Virus record (IMG/VR): IMGVR_UViG_3300025889_018428
Coordinates: 1-41,507 of that record
Reading direction: 5' to 3' (one strand)
Length of the DNA stretch: 41,507 nucleotides
Origin: a virus
Positions 8,862 to 17,597 of the stretch are shown one piece after another; the first letter of the stretch is position 1; the number at the start of each line of letters is the position of its first letter. The translations under genes and the position numbers were made by a program. The notes under the pieces are model-generated. The model saw only the letters and a program-made list of their open reading frames with translations, made no database searches and had not been told where the DNA came from.

Positions 8862-9380
8862 TTAGTCCCAAGGACTTCTTTTAGTCCAAATTGTTAAACT
8901 ATACTTTACTCCGAATAGTAAATCTAAACATTCATGAGGATGAGTAACTTGAGCAGGCCAGAATATAAGATCCCCCGTATTACATATAGAATTAAAAAAA
9001 TTTTGTCGAGGAAACGATAAAGCTCCTCCAACATATTCATTATTTAGTTTTATGCTTCCACTAACAAGAGAGTGATCGTTATGTAAGGGTAGATTTTTTT
9101 GTCCTTCCACAGAATATTTTATTAAAAAAGAGTCTCTTAGGCCAAAGAGTTCCGTAGGGGGCCATATTATTTTAGTCTGTTCTGCTATGTATTTGTATAT
9201 ATCTATAACTATATTTTGCGTATAGTCTGTGAGTAGATTTGTTCTTATTTCTTGACCGGGGTAGTTGTCATTCTTTGCAGACTCCCAGTTTCCAAAGCTC
9301 TCAGCATCTTCTATAATTTTAGAGCACTGCTCTCTAGATAAAAAGTTAGGTATATAATGTATATCAGCTGCTATTTCCAT
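8862..9380 (-). CDS. 2-oxoglutarate/Fe(II)-dependent oxygenase, P4H-like
   Basis: The C-terminal core shows the double-stranded beta-helix iron site: H-x-D in LPLHNDHSLVSG, GGALSFP, then GDLIFWPAQVTHPHE with the distal His, and a basic residue in GVKYSLTIWT that would hold 2-oxoglutarate. This matches prolyl-4-hydroxylase-like phage oxygenases. The frame is open to 9419, but that start is a TTG in the gp47 end and another ATG at 9407 lacks a ribosome binding site. The ATG at 9380 (MEIAADIHYIPNF) leaves a clean 4-bp gap to gp47 and has GGA 10 bases upstream. The substrate is unknown. Its position between the two recombination nuclease subunits is unusual. Confidence 0.8.
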   Translation of the reverse strand: MEIAADIHYIPNFLSREQCSKIIEDAESFGNWESAKNDNYPGQEIRTNLLTDYTQNIVIDIYKYIAEQTKIIWPPTELFGLRDSFLIKYSVEGQKNLPLHNDHSLVSGSIKLNNEYVGGALSFPRQNFFNSICNTGDLIFWPAQVTHPHECLDLLFGVKYSLTIWTKRSPWD

Positions 9381-9384
9381 TATA

Positions 9385-10335
9385 TTAATATCCAGTGGAA
9401 TACTCATTAAAAGTGTCAAGAATACTACTTATTTTTTCTTCTTCTAACTCTAAAATATACATTAAATACTCTTTTATCTCTTCTTGTATAGTCATTTCTT
9501 TTTCAATTATAAGAGTCGTTTCTGTAGCTCTTTTTACAACTTTCTTGTCTAATAGCTCAGAGTTTTTAACATTTGCTAAATCTTTAAGATCTCCCTCCAA
9601 CTCATATATTGTATGATCAAAACTTGTAGCTATCATTTCTTCTTGGGAGCTTACGGTTTTTCTTATAAGCTGTGGTAGATTAAATGGAGCCCATAACCAA
9701 TTCCAGTCATTTTCATTTATTAATATATACCCTGTTTCTACTTTAGTTCTATGAAATGAAGTTGTCATAGGACTCCCTGGATATACTATATTTTTTTGAG
9801 TATTTGTATGTGAATGCAAGTCCCCCGCAAAAACTACAGGAAATCTTTCAAACCTATTTAAGTCTACTTCTGGCTTTACATGAGGAGGAATCTCTCCTCT
9901 TACATGAGTAAAGACTGGTTTATTATAATCCAGAGCTTCTATACTATTAGGCAAATGAAGCTCTCTGTATGGCAGTATAGAAAATCCTATGTCAGTATCT
10001 TCCCAGGAGATATCAACAACATGTACTAAGGGGTTAATATCTCTACTTACTTGTTTAAGCTGAGAAAAGAAGGTTCTTCCCTTTTTAGTAGCCTCATGGT
10101 TACCATCATAAATAATAGTAGGAATTTTAACTCTACGAATAAAAGAGAAATATAGTTCTAATTCTTCCATGTTAGGAAGGCGATCAAAGAGATCGCCCCC
10201 TATAATGTGCATATTACACTCTGACTCTAATGCTATAATCTCATCGAAGAATAGCCGATATCTACCTAAAGACCATTCTCTTGGAACATTTTTTTGCCCC
10301 AGCTTTAAATGCCAATCGGCTGTAAATAAAATCAT
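9385..10335 (-). CDS. Recombination nuclease subunit (T4 gp47 / SbcD / Mre11-like)
   Basis: A 316-residue calcineurin-type metallophosphoesterase that forms the nuclease partner of the gp46-like ATPase. Its five metal motifs are in order: FTADWHL, GGDLFDR, YDGNHE, FTHVRGE (a variant of the usual GH site) and AGDLHSHT. The remaining 120 residues form the helical cap that contacts the ATPase. It overlaps the SSB-like gene by 4 bp (ATGA) and is followed by the oxygenase and gp46 genes, so the complex is probably made from one mRNA. I am confident of the family; the exact end-processing polarity is taken from T4 and Mre11 homologues. Confidence 0.92.
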   Translation of the reverse strand: MILFTADWHLKLGQKNVPREWSLGRYRLFFDEIIALESECNMHIIGGDLFDRLPNMEELELYFSFIRRVKIPTIIYDGNHEATKKGRTFFSQLKQVSRDINPLVHVVDISWEDTDIGFSILPYRELHLPNSIEALDYNKPVFTHVRGEIPPHVKPEVDLNRFERFPVVFAGDLHSHTNTQKNIVYPGSPMTTSFHRTKVETGYILINENDWNWLWAPFNLPQLIRKTVSSQEEMIATSFDHTIYELEGDLKDLANVKNSELLDKKVVKRATETTLIIEKEMTIQEEIKEYLMYILELEEEKISSILDTFNEYSTGY

Positions 10336-10967
10336 GCGATGTTAAACTCTTCTTCAATACTTTCATCAATATCATCAGAGGAATCAGATGGACCAGCTCG
10401 TAGCCTATCTAATAGTTCTTTTTGAGCATCTGGGGTAGGACGAGGCATTACATCATCCATAGACTTCAGATCAGAAATTGCTGCAACTTCTGCCTCAGAA
10501 AGAGCGCGCGGCTTACACTTCAATACCTGAAGTTGATACTCTACATTGTACGGAAGAGGACCAGTTTTTACACGCTTAAATTTAACGTCCCAACCACTCT
10601 CAGGATCAGTAGGATCCCCTAAGTCTTCGGCAGCAGTAAGAATCTGTTCAAACAGCTTCTTTTTCAAGTTAATAACTTTTACTTCACCTGCGTCAAGACA
10701 CTGCATAGCATAGCTCCAAGTACATTTTAAATCTGGATGATACTCTCGTACCCAGTCTTTTTCCAAATTATTGAAGCGCTCTTCATTTCTATCAAATGAC
10801 AAGCACTCAAAAGGAATATCTTTATTATTTTCACCAGGAATCCAGTAAACGTATCTAGCTAATACATCACCAACTAGACGAACTTCATTGTCGCCTTCTC
10901 GATATGCGTAAGATACGATATTACCTTTTTGTGCTGCGCCTTTTGTTTTATTAAATCCAATAGCCAT
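10332..10967 (-). CDS. Putative single-stranded DNA-binding protein
   Basis: A 211-residue protein with a basic N-terminus, a beta-rich core (VRLVGDVLARYVYWIPG, IPFECLSFDRN, CTWSYAMQCLD, LQVLKCKPRALSE) and a strongly acidic tail (DDIDESIEEEFNIA). An OB-like core with an acidic C-terminal tail that recruits partners is the hallmark of phage SSBs such as T4 gp32 and T7 gp2.5. Its place between the recombination nuclease genes and the helicase genes supports the role, and the ribosome binding site AAGGAG is strong, as expected for an abundant protein. The assignment comes from architecture and position, since no short diagnostic motif exists for these proteins. Confidence 0.7.
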   Translation of the reverse strand: MAIGFNKTKGAAQKGNIVSYAYREGDNEVRLVGDVLARYVYWIPGENNKDIPFECLSFDRNEERFNNLEKDWVREYHPDLKCTWSYAMQCLDAGEVKVINLKKKLFEQILTAAEDLGDPTDPESGWDVKFKRVKTGPLPYNVEYQLQVLKCKPRALSEAEVAAISDLKSMDDVMPRPTPDAQKELLDRLRAGPSDSSDDIDESIEEEFNIA

Positions 10968-11317
10968 TAGTGTGTGTTCTCCTTTATAACTTCTTCATAC
11001 AGAAAATAAATATATTCATCGTCTGAATAAAGTAGTCTGTTTTCTATTAAATGTTCGTTTGGATCCGAAAGAGGACAATGCTCTAAGGATAAACGTGTAT
11101 CGCCCGTTAATTTAAAATCCATAAGATTTCTTGCGGAAGCTAGGGCCAAATATACTCCCATTTCTCTATAACTGTACTTGTAGCTGTTATACACTAACAT
11201 TTCAGGATGCGCTAAAAAACTTATGCCAGAGAAATCCACATCCATATATTTATATAGAGGGTCTCGTTTGTTTTTAGGCACTTCATTATTAGTTAGCATC
11301 TTTATGATTAGGAACAT
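10967..11317 (-). CDS. Conserved hypothetical protein behind a strong promoter
   Basis: The frame is open to 11404, but its first codon would be the TTG of a promoter -35 box and the ATG at 11374 lies at the -10 box, so both are upstream of the transcript. The ATG at 11317 follows GAGAGGG by 12 bases and is the likely start, giving 116 residues. The product contains LTNNEVPKNKRDPLYKYMDV, GVYLALASARNLMDF and an acidic C-terminus (SDDEYIYFLYEEV). I do not recognise a family. It heads the operon that runs into SSB, gp47, oxygenase and gp46, and its stop overlaps the SSB start (TAATG). Confidence 0.6.
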   Translation of the reverse strand: MFLIIKMLTNNEVPKNKRDPLYKYMDVDFSGISFLAHPEMLVYNSYKYSYREMGVYLALASARNLMDFKLTGDTRLSLEHCPLSDPNEHLIENRLLYSDDEYIYFLYEEVIKENTH

Positions 11318-11375
11318 CTGTTTAGTGTTCCCTCTCGTTAGAGTAAAGATTTTTGGCCAGTTATAAAGAATCATT

Positions 11376-11404
11376 ATTATACTAAATTTTAAAATTAATG
11401 TCAA
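11376..11404 (-). promoter_or_regulatory. Sigma70-type promoter for the SSB-gp47-gp46 operon
   Basis: On the minus strand TTGACA (11399-11404) and TATAAT (11376-11381) are separated by 17 bp, a perfect match to the housekeeping consensus. It is preceded by TC of the TCTTGAC context shared with the other promoters of this window. Transcription would start near 11369, inside the previously open frame, and drive the operon to the left. Confidence 0.85.
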
Positions 11405-11413
11405 GATTTATTT

Positions 11414-12700
11414 TTATAGTTGGTGTATATTCCAACCTTGTTTAATATAATATCCCATCCTATTAGATGCTTGTCGTTTTGCAGTATTTCCTAATAGGTG
11501 AATATCTACTATTTTAGGTGTCTTTTTATTTTCGTACTCCCGAATGACTCTTCCTATAAGCTGAGTTAATAGAGGTTCATTATTTATAGGAGTTCCTAAA
11601 ATAAGACAACTTAGATTATTCACAGAGATTCCCTCTGAGAAAATCGCTTGAGTACCAAAAAGTATATCTTTTCTATTATTACGAATATCTTCTAGTAAGT
11701 CTTCGCGCTCTTCATGTCCTACTTCTCCTGTTACGCAGATTGCATTATCTCCTACTAATTCTGCGCAGGCTTTTAAGAAGTGTACTCTATCACTTACTAC
11801 TAATACTTTATGACCTCTTGCTGCATACGTTGCAGCCATTAAAGCAATAGAGTGACGATATTCTTCATTATTAGCTAATGCCGTCACTCTATTAGCCCAA
11901 GGTATTCTAGCTCCGTCCATAAATCTTATTTGGCTCTTGTAAATATCAATTTCAGGAACCATAAAATTTTCCGCTGGAGGCTTGAATATAGTGTTACTAA
12001 AATAGTCTCTAAAAACTATATGTTTTCCGTCTTTTCTCTCTATTGTCCCAGAAAGACCTATTTTATATCTAGCATAGCTTTTATCTATAATCCTAGAAAA
12101 CGTTGGACTCGAGACATGATGCATTTCATCCAAAATAACAGTTCCGAAAACACGAGAAACGGATTCCAAATTACGGTAAAGAGTTTGTACATTCCCCACA
12201 ACCACAGGGGAATCAATATCAAACTTCCCGCTACCAATAATACCTGGTTGTATTCCATATACTTTCTCCACTTCTTTTGCCCACTGATTCCTTAAAGGAA
12301 TAGTATGGGTAACTACTAGAGTTTTTTGTTTCAACTTTCCTGCTATCGCGAGACCTGTAAAGGTTTTTCCCCAACTTACCCACGCGTTGATGATGGCATT
12401 GTCATCGAGCGCGTCGTAGACGGCTTGTTGGCTATCTCGCAACTTATACTTAAAATCAGGAAAAGACTCAACAGGACAACTAACCCTTTTTTCAATAATT
12501 TCATAATTCTCCGGTATTAAATCTGTTCTGCCAATAGGTATACTAATAAGGTTTCCTCGTATCCTATTCATATTTTTTATGACTTGAGGTCTATCATTAG
12601 GGGTTCTTGCAGGCACAGTATAAGTAAGAGCAGCTCCTATCTCTTCTTTTAATTCTGGACTAGCATCGACATATATTCTATTACTGAGAACTGCTTTCAC
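11414..12700 (-). CDS. SF2 DNA helicase, UvsW-like
   Basis: A 428-residue superfamily 2 helicase. The Q-like motif LRDSQQAVYDAL precedes motif I AWVSWGKTFTG (Lys112), motif II is ILDEMHH, motif III GLSGT, and motif VI QLIGRVIRE. The order and compact size match T4 UvsW and related phage helicases, which unwind recombination intermediates, regress forks and remove R-loops to switch origin use. It starts with GTG at 12700 inside the end of the upstream small gene (20-bp overlap). Neighbouring PhoH, SSB and gp46/47 genes suit a recombination and replication-restart role. Confidence 0.9.
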   Translation of the reverse strand: MKAVLSNRIYVDASPELKEEIGAALTYTVPARTPNDRPQVIKNMNRIRGNLISIPIGRTDLIPENYEIIEKRVSCPVESFPDFKYKLRDSQQAVYDALDDNAIINAWVSWGKTFTGLAIAGKLKQKTLVVTHTIPLRNQWAKEVEKVYGIQPGIIGSGKFDIDSPVVVGNVQTLYRNLESVSRVFGTVILDEMHHVSSPTFSRIIDKSYARYKIGLSGTIERKDGKHIVFRDYFSNTIFKPPAENFMVPEIDIYKSQIRFMDGARIPWANRVTALANNEEYRHSIALMAATYAARGHKVLVVSDRVHFLKACAELVGDNAICVTGEVGHEEREDLLEDIRNNRKDILFGTQAIFSEGISVNNLSCLILGTPINNEPLLTQLIGRVIREYENKKTPKIVDIHLLGNTAKRQASNRMGYYIKQGWNIHQL

Positions 12701-12917
12701 TATTACTATCTTCTTTAAGTACTAAATAAACTTCTTCTAGGATATCGGTAAGTCTAACGCCGTTGTCCTCACAGTATGTAACAAGAGAGATAACAGATTC
12801 ATACAAGTTACTATACTCTCTTTTTGTATTATTTTTTCGGAGAAGTATTTGAATCCTAGAGAATATAACATCTGCACATCCTCTTGCTTCTCCATCCCAT
12901 TTATCTACCTTTTTCAC
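12681..12917 (-). CDS. Small helical protein, unknown
   Basis: A 78-residue protein starting with GTG at 12917; this GTG overlaps the TGA of the upstream small membrane protein (GTGA), which supports both genes. The sequence has a basic N-terminal half (SRIQILLRKNNTKREYS) and an acidic helical end (LTDILEEVYLVLKEDSN). No known motif is visible. Its stop lies 20 bp inside the UvsW-like helicase gene, so it is part of the PhoH-to-helicase operon. Confidence 0.55.
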   Translation of the reverse strand: MKKVDKWDGEARGCADVIFSRIQILLRKNNTKREYSNLYESVISLVTYCEDNGVRLTDILEEVYLVLKEDSNSESSSQ

Positions 12918-13075
12918 CAGTTATGCACCACGTTTGCCATTATAAAAAAACAAGTTAGAAAATTAACGCCTACAATGACAGTACGCAGAAGCGCAACATA
13001 ATTATCATAAGGTTCCGTTTTATCGTCTGAGAAACCGCCTAATGCGTATTTCCATATTGTCCATAGTTTAATCAT
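12914..13075 (-). CDS. Small single-pass membrane protein downstream of phoH
   Basis: A 53-residue frame whose ATG overlaps the phoH stop (ATGA) and whose TGA overlaps the next GTG. The N-terminus is MIKLWTIWKYALGGFSDD, followed by a polar stretch and one hydrophobic segment of about 20 residues (VIVGVNFLTCFFIMANVV) that should span the inner membrane. I recall small proteins with a similar KYALGGFSDDKT start from marine phages, without a known role. The double coupling makes it a confident gene despite its size. Confidence 0.65.
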   Translation of the reverse strand: MIKLWTIWKYALGGFSDDKTEPYDNYVALLRTVIVGVNFLTCFFIMANVVHNW

Positions 13076-13737
13076 AGCCCTAAATCATGCTTTGCGGTTA
13101 TATAATCTTTTACAAAGCCGCTTCTAACAATATCGGCAATTTCAAAATCTACCATATCAAAACTATCCATTGCTTTGAAAATTCTTAAAATATCCTTTAA
13201 CCCATTTCTCTGAAGATCTGCTTGACGAAAATCTCCGCATAGAATAACTCTACAATTTTCACCTATTCGAGTTATAATAGAATCTAACTCATGAAAGGTC
13301 ATATTCTGACATTCATCTATAAGAACAACAGAATTTTTTAGTGTTATGCCTCTTATAAAAGAGGTAGTCATAAAATGCACTATATTTTTTGATTTAAGGA
13401 TTTCATAAGCATCTCCTCTATCAAATAACTCTACTGCTATATTTTTATAAGGCTCTTCGTATACCCCTGCTTTTTCCTTCTCGGTGCCAGGGAGAAACCC
13501 TATATCTCTGGTAGGTACCGCACTTCTAATTATAACTAACTGTTGATACTGGTCTTTGTCTATATCATCAAAAGCTAAGTAACAAGAAATAAAAGTTTTT
13601 CCTGTTCCTGCGACTCCGTGTAATACAAGATTCTTTTCGCTTTCAAAAGCTATAACTTGATTTCTAGTTAAGGGGTCTACTGGTGTTAATAATAAATTGG
13701 TGTCTCTTAAGGTTTTTATTCTACGTTTTTGTCCCAT
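13072..13737 (-). CDS. phoH: PhoH-like P-loop ATPase
   Basis: A 221-residue P-loop ATPase of the PhoH family. Walker A is HGVAGTGKTF, the PhoH segment VIIRSAVPTRDIGFLPGT follows, and Walker B is VVLIDECQNM, with CGDFRQAD as the downstream sensor motif. PhoH genes are widespread in marine phages and are often used as a phage marker; their role is unsettled, with links to phosphate stress and RNA metabolism. Here it stands between PolA and the UvsW-like helicase, which suggests a part in nucleic-acid metabolism. No Pho-box was sought successfully near it. Confidence 0.9.
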   Translation of the reverse strand: MGQKRRIKTLRDTNLLLTPVDPLTRNQVIAFESEKNLVLHGVAGTGKTFISCYLAFDDIDKDQYQQLVIIRSAVPTRDIGFLPGTEKEKAGVYEEPYKNIAVELFDRGDAYEILKSKNIVHFMTTSFIRGITLKNSVVLIDECQNMTFHELDSIITRIGENCRVILCGDFRQADLQRNGLKDILRIFKAMDSFDMVDFEIADIVRSGFVKDYITAKHDLGL

Positions 13738-13739
13738 TC

Positions 13740-14264
13740 TTAGATCTTAATACGCCTCGCCTTATTCTTTTCCACAGAATAGCTGTGGATTTTCCAGGGC
13801 AGATTATCTATTACTAATAAATTTGCCCATTTATACTCAGGTAGAGGGGTTCTTGGTACTATAATTTTATTATTTAACTTATATACATGAATAGCTGTAT
13901 AAGTTTCATTAAGTATAACTTCTTTTATTTTAAAAGACTCTATTCTTACAAACTTAGTTTTCTCATAATAAAATATAGTACCAGCATTATCTATGTAGTA
14001 TTGTCCGGTTTTACCCGAAATTAAACTAAGATAATCTCTGCCCATATTTTTAAGAGTATATAAACTCTTAAAAGGAGTCTGTAATCTTCTCTTACCTAAA
14101 GTTTCTCCTAATTGGTTTTTATCATCTAAAACCAAGTCATCTAAATATACTAGACCATCGGTGACTTCTAAGTTATCACTATGAATAGGGAAAACTGGAA
14201 ACTTTATTAAATGTATAGATCGATAAGTTCTTCGGATCAATCTCAATTCCGTTGTATGTAACAT
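13740..14264 (-). CDS. Conserved phage protein next to polA, unknown
   Basis: A 174-residue protein, rich in beta-prone segments, with the acidic motif DGLVYLDDLVLDDKNQLGE and a basic C-terminus (VEKNKARRIKI). It lies two bases upstream of phoH and 8 bp downstream of polA, within the replication operon. I cannot assign a family. The basic tail and position could fit a DNA-binding accessory factor, but this is only an inference. Confidence 0.5.
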   Translation of the reverse strand: MLHTTELRLIRRTYRSIHLIKFPVFPIHSDNLEVTDGLVYLDDLVLDDKNQLGETLGKRRLQTPFKSLYTLKNMGRDYLSLISGKTGQYYIDNAGTIFYYEKTKFVRIESFKIKEVILNETYTAIHVYKLNNKIIVPRTPLPEYKWANLLVIDNLPWKIHSYSVEKNKARRIKI

Positions 14265-14272
14265 AAGTAATA

Positions 14273-16552
14273 CTATACATATTGTTCCATGAACTTTTCG
14301 TATTTACCATTTGAATAGTCATCGTGTACTACCTCAAAATTACATCCGATAGGACTTCCTGGGATAGTTAATCCTCTATCCATTTGTACAAATTTAGTAA
14401 GGTTCTTTTTATACTTTTCTATCTCATCTTCTGGCACTTCCGCTAGTATAGAGTCATGTACCAATGCAAAAATACGAGACTTCATTCCAGAAGTTTTTAT
14501 GTATTGATTCATGTCTATAGCACCTAGAAGGTTAATATCGCTAGCAACAGACTGAACCAGAAAGTTAAGACCAGAACGAATGCTATGCGACTGGACACCC
14601 TTATCGGTAGATGAGACATTAGGTAATCTTCTTTTTCTTCCGAAGAAGGAGTATATAAACCCATTATCCGCAATAAACTTTTGATTATCATCAATCCATT
14701 TCCTTAATTTATGAAAAGTCTTAAAGTAATCATTAATTACTTCAGTTGCTTCACTCTTGGAGAAGAACCTGCCACTATCTTTTGTTACTTGTTCACTGAT
14801 TTTTGCTGGCCCAGCTCCATACATAATACCAAAAGTAACAGCTTTAGCGGCTTGTCTTCTATCTGAATATAATTCCTCTACCTCAGATACTTCACAGGGT
14901 AGTTTAAATACTGTTTTAGCAATTGTACTATGAAAATTGCCCCCGCTTCGGAATACGTCCATTAAGGCTTCGTCTTTTGCAAGAACTGCGGCTACATAGA
15001 CTTCCGCAGTAGTTAAGTCCATAGCTACAATTTTATTACCCTCTTTGGCACGAATACAGCCTTTAACCGTAGGGTTATCCCTAGGTAGCTGCTGCATATT
15101 TAATTTACCACTAGAAGATAACCTGCCAGAAGTAGTACCGTGAAGATTAAAATTCGTCCTAAGTCTTTTATCCCTATCCAACTGAGGAAGGATTTTATCC
15201 AAATATGTATTCTTGATCTTAGACTTTTGCCGTATATCAAGTATGAGCCGGGGAATATCCGACTGTTCTGCCAATTTTTCCAAAACTTCCGCATCTGTAG
15301 AATTTGCCCCCGTTCCTGTTTTCTTCCCTGTAGGCTCTAAACCTAGAAAATCAAAAAGAAGACTTCTAAGCTGAACTGTTGAATTTGGATTAAACTCTTT
15401 CTGATTGATAGCCTCAAACTTCTTAACGGCTTCATTTTTAGCAAGAACCTCTACTGCCTTATCAATGTCATCCTGAAGAACTGACTGAGCTCTTAACAAT
15501 CTTTGAGGGTCAAAAGGAACGCCATTGTCTTGAATATCCATTAAGAATCTACAGCCAGGAAGTAGGATATTTTCATAAACCTTTTTAAGGTTACGGTTTT
15601 GTAAAATTTTTACAAATTTTTCATATAGAAGAAAGGTACAAACAGCGTCCATTGCCGCATATGTTTTCATTACGTCAAAAGGAATCATATCCCAAGTGAA
15701 GCTTGAATTATCGTGCCCTGTCTGTTTTTTATACTCCGCAATCCAATCATACATAGGCTTCTCATAATCACCATAGGGTGTGAATTTAAGAGATAGAGTC
15801 TTGAGTCCATGATTTCCTGGGTTCTCATCTATTAGATAGTGAAGGAGCATAGTATCATCAAAGTCAGGAAACTTAAAACCAAAATGGTATTCAAAGAATG
15901 CCATATCAAACTTTGCATTATGAAAAATTACCTTTTTATTGTAAAAAAGTTCCCCCAAAAGTCTTTCAGTATCCATATCAAAACAATCAGTGTCAATATA
16001 GACCCCGCTACGACCGTCATAACTAAGGCTAATACCCAGCATATGGCCGTCACGAGGATAAAGCCCAGTAGTTTCGCTATCGAGAGCAACATATTTGCCT
16101 GGGTGCGCAATAGCGTTTCGTATATACTCATTAGCCTCTTCCGTGTCTTGAATACCTCTGGCAATAGACTCGTCTATAACTACATCCTCTATTTCTCCTC
16201 TTATATAAGAAATAATATTAGACTTTGAACTTTCCCACGTAGGCCGGGCTTCTGGTTTAAAAGCAAGCATGGAGGGATTAATAACAGGTAAAAACTTCTC
16301 TTCTACTTTTTTACCAGAGTATTCTGTAACTGAATTAATTTTTGTGTAATATTTTAAAGCATCAGAGCCTACCAGGATTACCCAATCATAGGCATCAATA
16401 TCGATATTGATATCCACATCTCGCTTTAAAACTTTTTTAATAGCAGGATCTGAGCATAACTGGTACTGATCAAACTCAAAAGCATTGTCAAACTCAGATT
16501 TAAAATTTGTTCTTGAAATTTTGGTTTCTATTAGAGCAACCTTTGGGCTCAT
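14273..16552 (-). CDS. polA: DNA polymerase, family A, with 3'-5' exonuclease
   Basis: The 759-residue replicative polymerase. The proofreading domain has ALDSETTG (Asp158, Glu160), HNAKFDMAFF (Asn212, Asp216) and YAAMD (Tyr298, Asp302). The polymerase domain has motif A VAMDLTTAEVYVAA (Asp512, Glu517), the O-helix RRQAAKAVTFGIMYGAG (Lys570, Phe574, Tyr578) and motif C LVHDSILAEV (Asp700). The site equal to E. coli Pol I Phe762 is Phe. Two positions differ from the usual family: the glutamate after the motif C aspartate is Ser701, and motif A reads DLTTAEVY rather than DYSQIELR. There is no 5' nuclease domain. The first 120 residues form a separate domain with VILVGSDALKYY and LPVINPSML, possibly related to uracil-DNA-glycosylase folds. 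AGGAG precedes the ATG. Confidence 0.95.
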   Translation of the reverse strand: MSPKVALIETKISRTNFKSEFDNAFEFDQYQLCSDPAIKKVLKRDVDINIDIDAYDWVILVGSDALKYYTKINSVTEYSGKKVEEKFLPVINPSMLAFKPEARPTWESSKSNIISYIRGEIEDVVIDESIARGIQDTEEANEYIRNAIAHPGKYVALDSETTGLYPRDGHMLGISLSYDGRSGVYIDTDCFDMDTERLLGELFYNKKVIFHNAKFDMAFFEYHFGFKFPDFDDTMLLHYLIDENPGNHGLKTLSLKFTPYGDYEKPMYDWIAEYKKQTGHDNSSFTWDMIPFDVMKTYAAMDAVCTFLLYEKFVKILQNRNLKKVYENILLPGCRFLMDIQDNGVPFDPQRLLRAQSVLQDDIDKAVEVLAKNEAVKKFEAINQKEFNPNSTVQLRSLLFDFLGLEPTGKKTGTGANSTDAEVLEKLAEQSDIPRLILDIRQKSKIKNTYLDKILPQLDRDKRLRTNFNLHGTTSGRLSSSGKLNMQQLPRDNPTVKGCIRAKEGNKIVAMDLTTAEVYVAAVLAKDEALMDVFRSGGNFHSTIAKTVFKLPCEVSEVEELYSDRRQAAKAVTFGIMYGAGPAKISEQVTKDSGRFFSKSEATEVINDYFKTFHKLRKWIDDNQKFIADNGFIYSFFGRKRRLPNVSSTDKGVQSHSIRSGLNFLVQSVASDINLLGAIDMNQYIKTSGMKSRIFALVHDSILAEVPEDEIEKYKKNLTKFVQMDRGLTIPGSPIGCNFEVVHDDYSNGKYEKFMEQYV

Positions 16553-16560
16553 ATTTACTC

Positions 16561-17397
16561 CTAAGTATAATTATATAGTTGTTTTCCTAATTTATGTACT
16601 TGCTCTAAAGAAAGATCTCCAGGGTCTCTCCCATCTAGATTAATATTTCTAGTGTATAACCCTACTTCTTCAGCAAGTACTTTAACTTCTGCAGCGGCCT
16701 TCTGTCCTGCCTCATCTCCATCAAAAAATATGTCTACTCTGTATATTCCTCGAAGTTTCATTATTCCTAACTTATCTTTTGATACGTTTTTTGTACCAAA
16801 AGAACATATTGCATTTGTTAAACCTTTATCATGTAGATTTAACATATCAAATAAACCTTCTACTAAAATACAGGTGCCCCGTATAGGCACGCAATAACTA
16901 GGATAAAAAGGAAGCTTTGCCTTAGGAGGCGAAATATAATATTTTGGTATTCCATTTGTTGTATGTCTTCCGTTAAAAGCTACTATTCTTCCTGTTAGAT
17001 CTCTTATTGGAAATACTATTCTTCCTATATGCTCTTTATCATGGTGCTGAAACGCCTCAAACATTTTGTAAGTCTCAGGCCGTATGCCTCTCCAGTCTCC
17101 AATATATGGAGTGTATGAAGTGGGAAAAGATAGGCCAACGCTGTCTGCGCGCTTTTCACCAATTTTTCTTTTAAGGAGTTCACGCCTTAGCTGTAATTGA
17201 CCTATCTTTTCCCCATAAAGAGCAAATATATTTCCTTTATATCCACAAGAAAAACAATTATAAATTCCTGTAGTCCTGTCTATTCTCATAGAGGGGTTAC
17301 TGTCATCATGCTCAGGATTTAAACATCGTACTAAAAAATCCTTACCCTTAGCAAGGTATTCTATTCCTTTGGACTGTAATAGCTCTTGTACTGTCAT
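16561..17397 (-). CDS. DnaG-type DNA primase
   Basis: A 278-residue primase that makes RNA primers for the lagging strand. From the ATG at 17397 the zinc ribbon ligands are Cys25, His30, Cys48 and Cys51 (RCLNPEHDDSNPSM and YNCFSCGYKGN), and the TOPRIM catalytic centre is ILVEGLFDML and FFDGDEAGQKAA. It lacks a helicase domain; the DnaB-type helicase is separate. The frame is open to 17439, but the ATG at 17397 overlaps the upstream stop (ATGA) and follows GGGAG, so it is preferred. It lies directly before polA, as in many lytic phages. Confidence 0.92.
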   Translation of the reverse strand: MTVQELLQSKGIEYLAKGKDFLVRCLNPEHDDSNPSMRIDRTTGIYNCFSCGYKGNIFALYGEKIGQLQLRRELLKRKIGEKRADSVGLSFPTSYTPYIGDWRGIRPETYKMFEAFQHHDKEHIGRIVFPIRDLTGRIVAFNGRHTTNGIPKYYISPPKAKLPFYPSYCVPIRGTCILVEGLFDMLNLHDKGLTNAICSFGTKNVSKDKLGIMKLRGIYRVDIFFDGDEAGQKAAAEVKVLAEEVGLYTRNINLDGRDPGDLSLEQVHKLGKQLYNYT

Positions 17398-17597
17398 ACC
17401 TCCCAAAGTCTCCCTTCTTCTACCGCTTCCTGAGCACATTGAAAGTAATCTCTTTGCTCATCATTCATGTGTGCAAAATAAACAGACAAAGTAGATAAAA
17501 GAGGTTCCGCTCTATCATATGAGTTAGATTCCATATGCATTTGTAAAATATCTAAAAGACTTTCTATAGTCCTATAGGTTCGTTTATGGTTTGTCAT
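17394..17597 (-). CDS. Small helical protein upstream of primase, unknown
   Basis: A 67-residue, largely helical protein (RTIESLLDILQMHMESNSYD, then a Gln/Glu-rich C-terminal helix). Its TGA overlaps the primase ATG, so the two are translationally coupled. The pattern of amphipathic helices could fit a small helicase- or primase-binding adaptor, but no family is recognised. AAGGAAACCA lies just upstream of its ATG as a ribosome binding site. Confidence 0.55.
   Translation of the reverse strand: MTNHKRTYRTIESLLDILQMHMESNSYDRAEPLLSTLSVYFAHMNDEQRDYFQCAQEAVEEGRLWEV

Noticed and set aside
11318-11404. N-terminal extension of the 10967 gene
   Set aside because: The first codon is the TTG of the -35 box and the next ATG is at the -10 box of the promoter at 11376.
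15839-16228. Overlapping frames within polA on both strands, one with a membrane-like segment
   Set aside because: PolA motifs are continuous through this region, so these frames are shadows of a real gene.
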